Source: Sandaracinus sp.
Lineage (GTDB): Bacteria > Myxococcota_A > Polyangia > Polyangiales > Houyiibacteriaceae
Assembly: GCA_002699025.1 (NCBI GenBank)
Contig: PABA01000045.1
Span: forward strand, 1 to 46,384
Length of the DNA: 46,384 nt
Reading direction: 5' to 3'
Shown here one piece after another: positions 1 through 8,101 of the stretch; the stretch's first letter is position 1; the number at the start of each line of letters is the position of its first letter. Below the pieces are notes generated by a model that saw only the letters and a program-made list of their open reading frames with translations, had not been told where the DNA came from and did not search any database. Both the position numbers and the translations under genes were made by a program.

Positions 1-72
1 CGCTCGCGCTTCGGCTGGCGCTCCCGCTCGCGCTTCGGCTGGCGCTCCCGCTCGCGCTTCGGCTGGCGCTCT
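1..72. repeat. 24-bp tandem repeat, three copies, at left edge
   Basis: Three consecutive 24-bp units (1-24, 25-48, 49-72) differ only in the last base. The array probably continues left of the window. On the plus strand one frame stays open from base 2 to a TAG at 113-115 and reads as an eight-residue Ala-rich repeat (ARASAGAP). That could be the tail of a gene converging on the minus-strand gene whose TAG is at 112-114, but the frame could equally be open by chance in GC-rich DNA. Confidence 0.85.
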
Positions 73-111
73 TGCCCGTGCCGGCCGCGCGGGGACCGCT
101 CCGCTCGCGCT

Positions 112-1398
112 CTAGGGCCCCGCCGCCGCGCAGGGCGTCACGTCGAAGCTCACCACCTGCTGGCACCACCCCGGCTGCGCGTCCGGCGGCGCCTCCATGC
201 ACGTCCGCGTGTCGCCCTCGCCCTCGAAGCGCCCGCGGAAGACCGCCGTCTCCCCGCAGTTGCGCACCGTCACCCGGTAGTCGACGCCCCGCCCCCCGAT
301 GCAGCTCCGGTAGTGCGCCACGCGCACCACGTAGGTCCCCGCCGGCGCCGCCCCCCGGGGCCAGAAGACGTGCTCGTTGTTCACGCCCATGTTCCCGCCG
401 CAGCCCGCGTTCGCGTCCAGGTCGAGCTGCCCCTGCGTGTAGCCGCGCGTATGCCCGTAGTAGATGACGTTCCCCGTCGGGCCCATCACGTAGAGGTCGA
501 GGTCGGTCGCCTCGCTCATGCTCAGCGTCACCTCCACGTCCCCGGTCCCCACGGGCAGCACCCGGAGCTCGCGCTCGACGAAGGGCGAGACGCGCCCGGC
601 GACGTCCACGGCGGCGATGCGGATCCACGCGCGGAGCTCCTTGTCCGGCGAGAGCGGCGCGCCCCCCGGGCCGACGGGCGCGTCGATGCCGAACTGCAGC
701 TCGACGTCCTCCATCCCGGCCACGCGGATGGTCCCGAGCTCGCTCTCCACGACCGCGGGCAGGTAGAAGAAACCGTCGTAGTCGCGGAAGGAGACGAGCA
801 GCGCGGCGACCTCCCCATCGGCGCCCGCGCCGGCGCCCGCGCGCACCGGCAGGCGCGTCGGCGTCCCGGGGATGACGGTCACGGGCACGGGCGTCGGGCT
901 CGCGAAGCGGCTGCTCGGCGCGCCGGCCCCGCTCGCGCTCGGTGGCGTGCCCGGCCGGAGCTCGGCGCCGGCGACGATCCAAGGGTTGTCCACGGTGCGC
1001 CCACCGCGGCTGGTGGAGGCGAGGCGGCGGAGCGTGCCCAGGCCGCTCGGGAGCAGGCCCACGGTCTCGACGTGGGGCCCCGGCCGGTAGCGCGCCTGCA
1101 TGGCCTGCCGGGCCCGGTCGGCGGCGCCCGGATCCGGCGCGGCGCCGGCGCCCGCCGCGTCGTCCGCGCTGCCGACCGGCTCGGGCGCGATCGGCGCGGG
1201 CTCGCCGGGCGCGCCATCGCCGCTCGCCACCGCGTCGTCGTCGCCGCTCTCGAAGCGGTCCCAGAGGAGCGCGACCCCGCCGATGGCCGCGCCGACGAAG
1301 AGCACGAGCAGCAACGCGAGCAGCGCGAGCACGCCCCGATCCCGCGCCCGCCCGGCCGCTTCGTCCGCCTCGTCCCGTGCCTGGTCCTCGCTCGTCAT
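112..1398 (-). CDS. Membrane-anchored protein with YfaP/DUF2135-like C-terminal domain
   Basis: 428 aa, ATG start with GGAG just upstream. A short charged cytoplasmic N-terminus is followed by one membrane segment at about residues 23-47 (LLALLLVLFVGAAIGGVALLW). An acidic and Ala/Pro-rich linker follows, then a predicted beta-rich extracytoplasmic region. The last 130 residues carry TDLDLYVMGPTGNVIYYG, a downstream LDLD, an acidic E before a loop, and APAGTYVVRV. This is the layout of the YfaP/DUF2135 family, whose function is unknown. Four Cys in the C-terminal part may form disulfides. The gene is divergent from the phosphodiesterase at 1508. The protein at 2481-4268 has a related C-terminus. 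Family call moderate; role unknown. Confidence 0.75.
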   Translation of the reverse strand: MTSEDQARDEADEAAGRARDRGVLALLALLLVLFVGAAIGGVALLWDRFESGDDDAVASGDGAPGEPAPIAPEPVGSADDAAGAGAAPDPGAADRARQAMQARYRPGPHVETVGLLPSGLGTLRRLASTSRGGRTVDNPWIVAGAELRPGTPPSASGAGAPSSRFASPTPVPVTVIPGTPTRLPVRAGAGAGADGEVAALLVSFRDYDGFFYLPAVVESELGTIRVAGMEDVELQFGIDAPVGPGGAPLSPDKELRAWIRIAAVDVAGRVSPFVERELRVLPVGTGDVEVTLSMSEATDLDLYVMGPTGNVIYYGHTRGYTQGQLDLDANAGCGGNMGVNNEHVFWPRGAAPAGTYVVRVAHYRSCIGGRGVDYRVTVRNCGETAVFRGRFEGEGDTRTCMEAPPDAQPGWCQQVVSFDVTPCAAAGP

Positions 1399-1494
1399 CC
1401 GCTCCGCGGCTCGCTCGTCGTCCTACGCCCGCCGCCGCCGCGGCGTTCCCGTGAAAAGGGCGCGCCGGCCGTGGAGGCCGCGCGTCGCCGCGAG

Positions 1495-1500
1495 TATAAG
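1495..1500 (+). promoter_or_regulatory. TATAAG -10 element, probable leaderless promoter
   Basis: TATAAG ends 7 nt before the GTG at 1508, placing the expected transcription start at or next to the start codon. No good -35 hexamer or Shine-Dalgarno is seen. Confidence 0.5.
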
Positions 1501-1507
1501 CGAGCCC

Positions 1508-2299
1508 GTGAAGCCCTACTTCGGAGATGGCCGGCGCCTCCTCTTCGCCCACCGCGGCGGGGCGAAGCGCTGGCCGGAGAACACGCTCCTCGCCTTCGAG
1601 CAGGCCCACGCGCTCGGCTACCGCTGGATCGAGACGGACATCCACCTCTCGGCCGATGGCGAGCTGGTCGTCTTCCACGACGAGACCCTCGAGCGCACGA
1701 CGGATGGGGCGGGGCGCGTCTCCGATCGCACGCTCGCCGAGCTGAAGGCGCTCGACGCCGCCCACCGCTTCTCCCGCGACGGCGGCCGCACGCACCCCTA
1801 CCGCGGTCAGGGCGTGCGCATCCCGACGCTCGAGGAGGCCCTCGCCCTCGACCCGGAGCTGCACCTCAACCTCGAGATGAAGGGGACGAACCCGGCGATC
1901 GCCGACGCCCTCTGGGGCTTCATCGAGGCCCACGGCGTCCACGACCGGGTGCTGGCGGCGAGCGCGAAGGACGCCTTCACGGAGCGCTTCCGCGGCCTGG
2001 CCGGCGATCGCGTGGCCACCTCGCCGGGGGTGCACGGCATCCTCCGCTTCTGGCTCGGCGTGCGCCACGGGGTCTGGCGCTGGATGCGCTTCCCCTTCGA
2101 CGCGCTCCAGGTGCCCATCCGGCACGGGCGGCTGCAGGTGGTGGATGAGCGCTTCGTGCGGGCGGCGCATCGGCACGGCATCCAGGTGCACGTCTGGACC
2201 ATCGACGACCCGCGTGAGATGCGCTGGCTCCTCGCGCAGGGCGTCGACGGGATCATGACGGACCGGCCCGAGGTGCTGCTGCACACCGTCGCGAGCTGA
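1508..2299 (+). CDS. Glycerophosphodiester phosphodiesterase family protein
   Basis: 263 aa from a GTG start. The GDPD TIM-barrel signature is complete: HRG at residues 15-17 followed by PENT, then ETDIHLSADGELVVFHD with the metal-binding E and D and the second catalytic His. The C-terminus keeps HVWTIDDPREM and GVDGIMTDRPE, typical of this family. The family hydrolyses glycerophosphodiesters to glycerol-3-phosphate and an alcohol. No signal peptide is seen, so a cytoplasmic enzyme is likely. The frame is open far upstream, but homology begins right after this GTG and a TATAAG box lies 7 nt before it, which fixes the start. It sits alone between two minus-strand envelope genes. Phospholipid turnover is inferred; substrate unknown. 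Confidence 0.9.
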   Translation: MKPYFGDGRRLLFAHRGGAKRWPENTLLAFEQAHALGYRWIETDIHLSADGELVVFHDETLERTTDGAGRVSDRTLAELKALDAAHRFSRDGGRTHPYRGQGVRIPTLEEALALDPELHLNLEMKGTNPAIADALWGFIEAHGVHDRVLAASAKDAFTERFRGLAGDRVATSPGVHGILRFWLGVRHGVWRWMRFPFDALQVPIRHGRLQVVDERFVRAAHRHGIQVHVWTIDDPREMRWLLAQGVDGIMTDRPEVLLHTVAS

Positions 2300-2312
2300 G
2301 ACGGCGCCCGCC

Positions 2313-2342
2313 TTCGGCGCACGCGCGTTCGGCGCACGCGCG
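2313..2342. repeat. Two tandem 15-bp repeats after the phosphodiesterase stop
   Basis: The 15-mer TTCGGCGCACGCGCG occurs twice head to tail, starting 14 nt after the TGA at 2297-2299. It lies in a 181-bp convergent gap in which I see nothing else definite. Confidence 0.8.
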
Positions 2343-2480
2343 CGTCCAGCGTGGCCGCTCGCGCGAGCCCGCGCCGCGCGGGTCCGCGCGGCATGCATGC
2401 GGCGGACTCGTTGGAGAGGCTCGGCCTGGTGAGACGATGACCGGCGCCGTCGGCGACCCGCCAGCGCCCCGGCGCCGGGC

Positions 2481-4268
2481 TCAGCGCGTCATGCGCGCGT
2501 CGGACTCGCTCGAGAGGTTCGGCCCGCCGGGCCCGGCCAGGTCGGTGATCGTGCAGCGCGAGGCGGCGTCGATGCTCACGTCGGCGACGCGCCAGAACTC
2601 GACCCCGCTCGAGCGGCCGACGGAGACCGGGCCGAAGACCTGCCGCGGCTCGAGCCGGGTCCCGCCGCAGTAGATGCGTACGGTGACGCGCGCCTCACCG
2701 GAGAAGGCATGGACACCCACGCGGTAGGTGCCCGGCGCCGGGTCGTCGATGTTGATGTTCTCCGGGCCGAAGCCGTCGCGGTCGTCGATGTCGAGGCGCG
2801 GATCGTCCTCCCCCACGCCGCCCACGCCCCAGTCCGGGTAGGGCGCCTCGTCGCAGTTCCGGTAGAAGCAGTCGAGGTCCGTGCCCTCGTCGAACCAGCG
2901 CGTCGCGGCCGGGTCGAGGAGGTGCAGATCCATGTCGGTGCCCGTGTCCCAGCTCATCTCGACGCGGAGCCCCTGATCGTTGACGGCGAAGATCGTCACC
3001 TCGCACTCGTCGGTCATGCCGTCCGAGTCCGTGGCCGTCGCCCGGAGCACGTACTCGCCCGCGACGTCCGGTGTGTAGGTGGTCGCGAGGCCGCGCCGCG
3101 GCGCGGGCTGGCCGGCGTCCGAGCCATCCGGGCGCGCGACGCGGGTCCAGCGCACGTCCACGCCGTCCGCGTCGTCCTCGACCATGACCTCCACGTCGAC
3201 CGTGCTCAGCGGCGGCGTCTCGATCGCGTCCGGGCAGCTCAGCGTCGGCGGCGTCGGCGTGCCGATGACGGTCACGAGGCACTCGCTCGAGAGCCCGTCG
3301 GAGTCCGTCGCCGTGTAGAGGAGCTCGTAGGTCCCCTGGCGCTCCGGGACGAAGGTCACGGTGCTCCGCGAGGAGCGGAGCTCGACCCCCGGGAGCTCGG
3401 GCGGGAAGGCGAGGGCCTCCCAGTCATGGCGCTCCACGCGCGTGTCGTCGGTCACGCCGAGCGTCGTCGAGAACTCCTGGCGCGTCGGCGCCATGAAGGG
3501 GGCGTCGGGGCAGTCGATGACCGGCGGCGCGATCAGGCGGACGCGCTGGCGGCAGCTGTCGGTCAGCCCGAAGACGTCCGTGACGGTCAGCTCGAGCTCG
3601 TAGGGGCCGGCCGCGTCGCCGACGAAGGTGGCGATGGGGCCAGCGGCGTCGAGCTCGGCGCGGGCGCCCGGGGGCGTTGCGGCGACCTCCCAGAGGAACT
3701 CGACCGGGCCGTCGTCGTCGAAGCCGGCGCCCTCCACGCGGATCGGATCGCCCGGGAAGCCCGTGAGCTCCCCGCCGGGGCAGGCGGCCACGGGCGGGCC
3801 CGCGACGACGGCGATGACGGTCTCGCAGGACGCCTCGACGCCGTCCGCGCCGATGCCCACGAAGGCGAGCCGGTAGCGGCCGGGGGGCATGGCGACGAAG
3901 AGCGCCTCGGTGGCGTCGGGCGGGTCGATGTCGGCGGGGCCGGCGGCCTCGAGGAGCTCCCAGCGCCCGGCCTCGAGCTCGCCGGCGACGACGCGCGCGA
4001 AGATCTCGACCGGCTCGCCGGGCTCGGTCATCTGCGCCTCGACGCACTCGAGGGCCAGGCCCACCGGGCCCGCGTCGATCGGCGAGCCGCCATCCGGGCG
4101 GGCCGCGTCCAGGCCGCCACCGTCGCGCGCGACGGCGCCGTCGCGCGGGGCGACACCTCCGTCCTCGTCCCCGTCTCCCGTCAGGAGCGTCGAGCGCGCG
4201 CCGCAGCCGGCGAGGACCGGGAGCAGGAGGGAGAGGGAGAGCAAGCGAAGCGAGGGGGAGCCGAACAT
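2481..4268 (-). CDS. Lipoprotein with tandem PKD/Ig-like domains and a YfaP-like C-terminus
   Basis: 595 aa from ATG 4268; a GTG at 4286 would add six residues before the signal sequence. Signal peptide with lipobox LPVLAGC, then a DGG/PDGG-rich linker common in myxobacterial surface lipoproteins. About four repeated 80-100-residue beta domains follow. Each begins near a CP and ends with a pattern such as TDSDGLSSEC, so each may be closed by a disulfide. The C-terminal 120 residues carry MSWDTGTDMDLHLLDP, LDIDD, PENINIDDPAPGTYRVGV, related to the C-terminus of the protein at 112-1398. Likely a cell-surface adhesion or display protein; this is inference from architecture. Confidence 0.8.
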   Translation of the reverse strand: MFGSPSLRLLSLSLLLPVLAGCGARSTLLTGDGDEDGGVAPRDGAVARDGGGLDAARPDGGSPIDAGPVGLALECVEAQMTEPGEPVEIFARVVAGELEAGRWELLEAAGPADIDPPDATEALFVAMPPGRYRLAFVGIGADGVEASCETVIAVVAGPPVAACPGGELTGFPGDPIRVEGAGFDDDGPVEFLWEVAATPPGARAELDAAGPIATFVGDAAGPYELELTVTDVFGLTDSCRQRVRLIAPPVIDCPDAPFMAPTRQEFSTTLGVTDDTRVERHDWEALAFPPELPGVELRSSRSTVTFVPERQGTYELLYTATDSDGLSSECLVTVIGTPTPPTLSCPDAIETPPLSTVDVEVMVEDDADGVDVRWTRVARPDGSDAGQPAPRRGLATTYTPDVAGEYVLRATATDSDGMTDECEVTIFAVNDQGLRVEMSWDTGTDMDLHLLDPAATRWFDEGTDLDCFYRNCDEAPYPDWGVGGVGEDDPRLDIDDRDGFGPENINIDDPAPGTYRVGVHAFSGEARVTVRIYCGGTRLEPRQVFGPVSVGRSSGVEFWRVADVSIDAASRCTITDLAGPGGPNLSSESDARMTR

Positions 4269-4525
4269 CGGCGCGCAGTCTGCCACGACGAGGCCCGTTC
4301 GCTCGCGATTCCCACGCCGTTCGCGCGCGAAAAGCGTCGCTCCCTCCGCCTCGGACGCACGATTGCAGCCGGGGTGCGCACGAGCGGCGCGGCGCGCGAC
4401 CTCTGGCTCCTCCCCGAGGCGGCTCTCGCCTCGCGGTCGCCGTGCCCCTCGCGGCGCGGCGGCGCCGATCCGTCTCGGTCGGACCCTTGTGCGGCGGCGC
4501 CCACACGCCTACGAATCACGCCCCC

Positions 4526-7126
4526 ATGACGATCCTGCACGCCGAGCGCCGCCACCGCACCGACCACACCCTCGACGCGCGCGCCAAGCGCGGGGCGGGG
4601 GAGTTCGCCTCGCCGAGCGCCGACCGTCACTACGCGCCCGAGCTCCGCCTCGAGCCCGTGCACCTGGACCTCGACCTGCGCCTCGACCTCGACGCCCAGC
4701 GCCTCGAGGCGGCCATCACGCACACGCTCCGCGCCAACGACGAGGGCGTGGACGAGCTCGTGCTCCACGGCCTGGACCTCCGCGAGCTCGAGGTCGAAGG
4801 CGAGGGCGTGCGCCACGGCTACGACGGCGAGGAGCTCACGCTGAGCTTCGAGCGCCCCTTCGCCCGCGGCGAGGAGCGGAAGGTCACGCTCCGCTACGCC
4901 GTCGTCGAGCCGGCGAGCGGCCTCCTCTTCTCGAAGCCGAGCGACGCCGTCCCGGACGCGCCCTGGTTCGCCGTCACGGACCACGAGACCGAGCGCGCCC
5001 GCCACTGGCTCTGCACCGTCGACCTCCCGGCCGCGCGCCCGACGCTGGCCTTCCGAGTCCGCGCCGCCGAGCGCTTCACCATCCTCGCCAACGGCGCCCA
5101 CGCCGGCGAGGAGACGCACGGCGACGGCACGAAGACCGTCTCCTGGCGCCTCGAGCAGCCCTGCCCGAGCTACCTCACCTGCTTCGCCGTCGGCGACTTC
5201 GCGCGCTGGGACGGCGGCGAGGTCGACGGCGTGCCCATCGCCTGCTTCGCGCCCGCGAGCCTCTACGGCGCCGAGCACCTCGAGCGCTCCTTCCGGCGCA
5301 CGGCCGACATGCTCCGCTGGCTCCCCGAGCGCCTCGGCGTGCCCTTCCCCTACCCGAAGTACTTCCAGTTCGTCGTGCCCGGCATCGGCGGCGCCATGGA
5401 GAACATCAGCCTCGTCAGCTGGGACGACCGCTTCATGCTCGACGAGGCCCTCGAGACGGAGGAGCGCCAGCTCCTCGACGTCATCAACCTCCACGAGATG
5501 GCGCACACCTGGTTCGGTGACCTCGTCGTCTGCCGCGACTACGCGCACGCCTGGCTGAAGGAGAGCTGGGCCACCTACATGGAGACCTGCTGGATCGAGC
5601 ACGACCTCGGCGAGGACGCGGCCGCCTACGACCTCTGGACGAGCGCGCGCAACTACATCCGCGAGACCGAGGAGCGCTACCGGCGGCCCATCGTCACGCG
5701 CCGCTTCGACACCAGCTGGGACATGTACGACTACCACCTCTACCCCGGCGGCGCGTGGCGGCTGCACATGCTGCGGAAGCTCCTCGGCGAGGCGGTCTTC
5801 TGGGACGCGACGAAGACCTACCTCGAGCGCTACGCCGGGAAGGTGGTCGAGACGGAGGACTTCCGGCGCGTCCTCGAAGAGAAGAGCGGGCGCTCCCTCG
5901 CGCGCTTCTTCGACCAGTGGATCCACGGCGCCGGCTGCCCGCGCGTACGGGGGCGCTTCCGCTGGGACGCGCGGCGGAAGGAGGGCGTCTTCGAGCTCGA
6001 GCAGCGGCAGGCGCGCAAGCGGCGCAAGGGCGACGCGGCCGGGCCGGTCTTCGACCTCGAGGTGGACCTCGCCTGGTGGGTCGGCGGCGAGCGGCAGGTG
6101 CACACGGCGCGCTTCGAGGGGGAGCGGCTCTACGCGGTGATCCCCATGGAGAAGGAGCCCGAGCGGGTGCGCGTCGATCCGGAGCGGAAGGTGCTGATGG
6201 ATCTCGAGCTCGACGTGAGCGAGCGGCTCCGGCAGGCGGCGCTCCTCGAGGGCGACGTCTGGGATCGCATCCTCGCCGGGCGGGCGCTCGCGAAGAGCGG
6301 CAAGGGGCCGGCGATCCGGAAGGTCGTGCGGCGCTTCGCGGAGGAGCCCTTCTGGGGCGTGCGGGTGCAGCTCGCGGAGGCGCTCGGCGAGGCGGGGCAC
6401 GAGGCGGCGCTCGCCGGGCTCGTCGAGCTGGCGAAGGAGCACGACGCGCCGGAGAGCCTGGCGGCGCTCTTCCGGGCGCTCGGCAAGTACCGGGACGCGC
6501 GCGTGGTGGAGGTGCTCCGGGCGCGGCTCGAGGGGGGCCTGCCGCCGCGGGCAGCGGAGGCGGCCTGGGAGGCGCTCGGCAAGCAGCGCGAGGCGGCGCC
6601 GCTCGAGAAGCTCGTCGAGGCCTCGGCGAAGCAGGGCTTCGGGGGCTTCGCGCAGGCGGGCGCGCTCCGGGCCCTCGCCCACACGCGCGACGAGGAGGCG
6701 GCCGAGGTGCTCCTGCATCGGAGCGCGCCGGCGGCCGTGCCCCAGACGGTCCGGCACCACGCCGTGCAGGCGCTCGGGCAGCTCGCGCGGCAGCTCGACA
6801 AGCGGCCGCGGGAGCGGGTGATCGAGGCGCTCGAGGATCGGCTGCGGGACCCGGTCGCGAAGGTGCGCGCGTCGGCCGCCATCGGGCTGATCCAGGCGCG
6901 GGCGCGGGATCGGCTGGGGGCGCTCGAGCGCTACCGGAGCTCGCTCACGAAGCAGGACGCGAGCCGGCTGAAGAAGCGGCTGGGCCGGCTGAAGCGGAGC
7001 GATGGCGCGCTGACGAAGGCGGAGGCGCGGATCGACGAGCTCGAGGATCGGCTGCGGAAGCTGAGCGAGCGGCTCGAGAAGGCGGAGGCGACGCTGGACG
7101 GGCGCGAGGAGTCGGCGGAGGGCTGA
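4526..7126 (+). CDS. M1-family zinc aminopeptidase with C-terminal HEAT repeats
   Basis: 866 aa from ATG 4526; a TACGAA box lies 10 nt upstream. It has the M1 gluzincin signatures: GGAMEN at about residues 288-293 (exopeptidase motif) and HEMAH at 323-327 followed by WFGD and KESWATYME, which supplies the third zinc ligand. M1 enzymes remove N-terminal residues from peptides. No signal peptide is seen, so it is probably cytoplasmic. After about residue 560 the usual ERAP1/DUF3458-type C-domain is replaced by about six HEAT-like helical repeats (LAEALGEAGHEAALAGLVEL type) up to about 800. A charged coiled coil follows at about 825-860 (IDELEDRLRKLSERLEKAEA). The enzyme core is secure; the job of the HEAT and coiled-coil tail is unknown. 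Confidence 0.93.
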   Translation: MTILHAERRHRTDHTLDARAKRGAGEFASPSADRHYAPELRLEPVHLDLDLRLDLDAQRLEAAITHTLRANDEGVDELVLHGLDLRELEVEGEGVRHGYDGEELTLSFERPFARGEERKVTLRYAVVEPASGLLFSKPSDAVPDAPWFAVTDHETERARHWLCTVDLPAARPTLAFRVRAAERFTILANGAHAGEETHGDGTKTVSWRLEQPCPSYLTCFAVGDFARWDGGEVDGVPIACFAPASLYGAEHLERSFRRTADMLRWLPERLGVPFPYPKYFQFVVPGIGGAMENISLVSWDDRFMLDEALETEERQLLDVINLHEMAHTWFGDLVVCRDYAHAWLKESWATYMETCWIEHDLGEDAAAYDLWTSARNYIRETEERYRRPIVTRRFDTSWDMYDYHLYPGGAWRLHMLRKLLGEAVFWDATKTYLERYAGKVVETEDFRRVLEEKSGRSLARFFDQWIHGAGCPRVRGRFRWDARRKEGVFELEQRQARKRRKGDAAGPVFDLEVDLAWWVGGERQVHTARFEGERLYAVIPMEKEPERVRVDPERKVLMDLELDVSERLRQAALLEGDVWDRILAGRALAKSGKGPAIRKVVRRFAEEPFWGVRVQLAEALGEAGHEAALAGLVELAKEHDAPESLAALFRALGKYRDARVVEVLRARLEGGLPPRAAEAAWEALGKQREAAPLEKLVEASAKQGFGGFAQAGALRALAHTRDEEAAEVLLHRSAPAAVPQTVRHHAVQALGQLARQLDKRPRERVIEALEDRLRDPVAKVRASAAIGLIQARARDRLGALERYRSSLTKQDASRLKKRLGRLKRSDGALTKAEARIDELEDRLRKLSERLEKAEATLDGREESAEG

Positions 7127-7144
7127 GGCCGGCGACCCGGCCTC
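7125..7144. terminator. GC hairpin between convergent genes
   Basis: GAGGCCGG, loop CGAC, CCGGCCTC: an 8-bp perfect stem overlapping the aminopeptidase TGA and lying between two convergent genes. There is no T tract, so intrinsic termination is only a possibility. Confidence 0.4.
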
Positions 7145-7198
7145 CGCCCCGGCCCGGAGAGGGTAGGCATCGGGCGAGCGGCGGTGCGGCGCGGCGTC

Positions 7199-8002
7199 CT
7201 ACCAGCCGAACGTCGCCACGAAGTCGCGGTGCACGTCGAGCGCCTCCCGCTCGTCGAGCGCCAGCGTCTTCGGCTTCTCGCCGCTCGCCAGCCGCTCCAC
7301 GACGAGCTCGCCTCCGACCTCCACGAAGTGGCAGCGCCAGCTCCGGATGGCGAGGACGTAGCCGGCCTTCGTCTTCTTGATGCGCCGGTAGGCGTGGGGG
7401 CGCGGTCCGAGCGCGAGCTGCCGGGCCACCCGCGAACGGAGCTCGACGCCGCGCTCGGCGAGGAAGCGGAGCTGCTCCTCCGCGTCGTCCGTGAAGCGCA
7501 CGGTCCAGCTCGGGCCCGGGTCCGCCGGCCGCGCCCCGCCCGCGCGCGGCGCCTGCTCCGGGCGCTCCTCCTCGAGCCAGCCGGCGCGCGCCCCGGGGAT
7601 CGCGTCGGTCCAGGGCACGTAGGGCTTGAGGTCGTAGACCGGCGTGCCGTCGAGGAGGTCGACGTCGCGCACGAAGACGCGGAGCCCCTCGACGCGCTCG
7701 AGCTGCACCACGCTCAGGCCGATCGGGTTCGGCCGATGCGGCGCGCGGGTGGCGAAGACGCCGCGCTTGGTCGCGCTCCGCGGCGGGAGCACCTTCGGGC
7801 GCCAGCCCTCGCTCCGATCGAAGCCGAAGATCACCCAGAGGTGGCTCCAGCCGCCCAGATCGTCGAGAGCGTCCTCATACCCCAGGCCGGGGAGGAGCTC
7901 GATCACGCCGCGCACGCCGGCCGCCGCGCGGGGCTGGCGCGGCGCGTCGGCTTTTTCCTCGAACGGGGTATGCGCGAAGCCGATGGGCTCGAAGGTCGCC
8001 AT
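7199..8002 (-). CDS. trmO: tRNA (N6-threonylcarbamoyladenosine-37-N6)-methyltransferase TrmO
   Basis: 267 aa. The N-terminal ~140 residues form the TrmO (UPF0066) domain: IGFAHTPF near the start, WVIFGFDRSEGWRPKVLPPR, then TRAPHRPNPIGLSVVQLE, the SAM-binding signature of the family. The C-terminal ~90 residues match the usual second domain (RFLAERGVELRSRVARQLAL ... HAYRR). The family methylates t6A37 of ACN-decoding tRNAs to m6t6A using SAM. The ATG at 8002 gives the family's normal N-terminus. Divergent from the lipoprotein gene at 8102 with a 99-bp spacer, in which I see no clear promoter. The Pro/Arg-rich stretch between the domains is longer than I would expect. Confidence 0.92.
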   Translation of the reverse strand: MATFEPIGFAHTPFEEKADAPRQPRAAAGVRGVIELLPGLGYEDALDDLGGWSHLWVIFGFDRSEGWRPKVLPPRSATKRGVFATRAPHRPNPIGLSVVQLERVEGLRVFVRDVDLLDGTPVYDLKPYVPWTDAIPGARAGWLEEERPEQAPRAGGARPADPGPSWTVRFTDDAEEQLRFLAERGVELRSRVARQLALGPRPHAYRRIKKTKAGYVLAIRSWRCHFVEVGGELVVERLASGEKPKTLALDEREALDVHRDFVATFGW

Positions 8003-8101
8003 GGGTCGGGGGCGGCTCCGGGATGGGGGAGGCCCGCCGAAGACGTTTGCGGCGCGCCCGCGACGGAGGCAACTCGGCGGCCCCTCCTTCGAGAACGCGC
8101 C

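Noticed and set aside
4181-6760. 859-codon open frame antisense to the aminopeptidase, and many similar long antisense frames (for example 10133-12004, 34478-36757)
   Set aside because: They mirror real genes, lack recognisable motifs, and are expected in DNA with very high G/C at third codon positions where stop codons are rare on the opposite strand.
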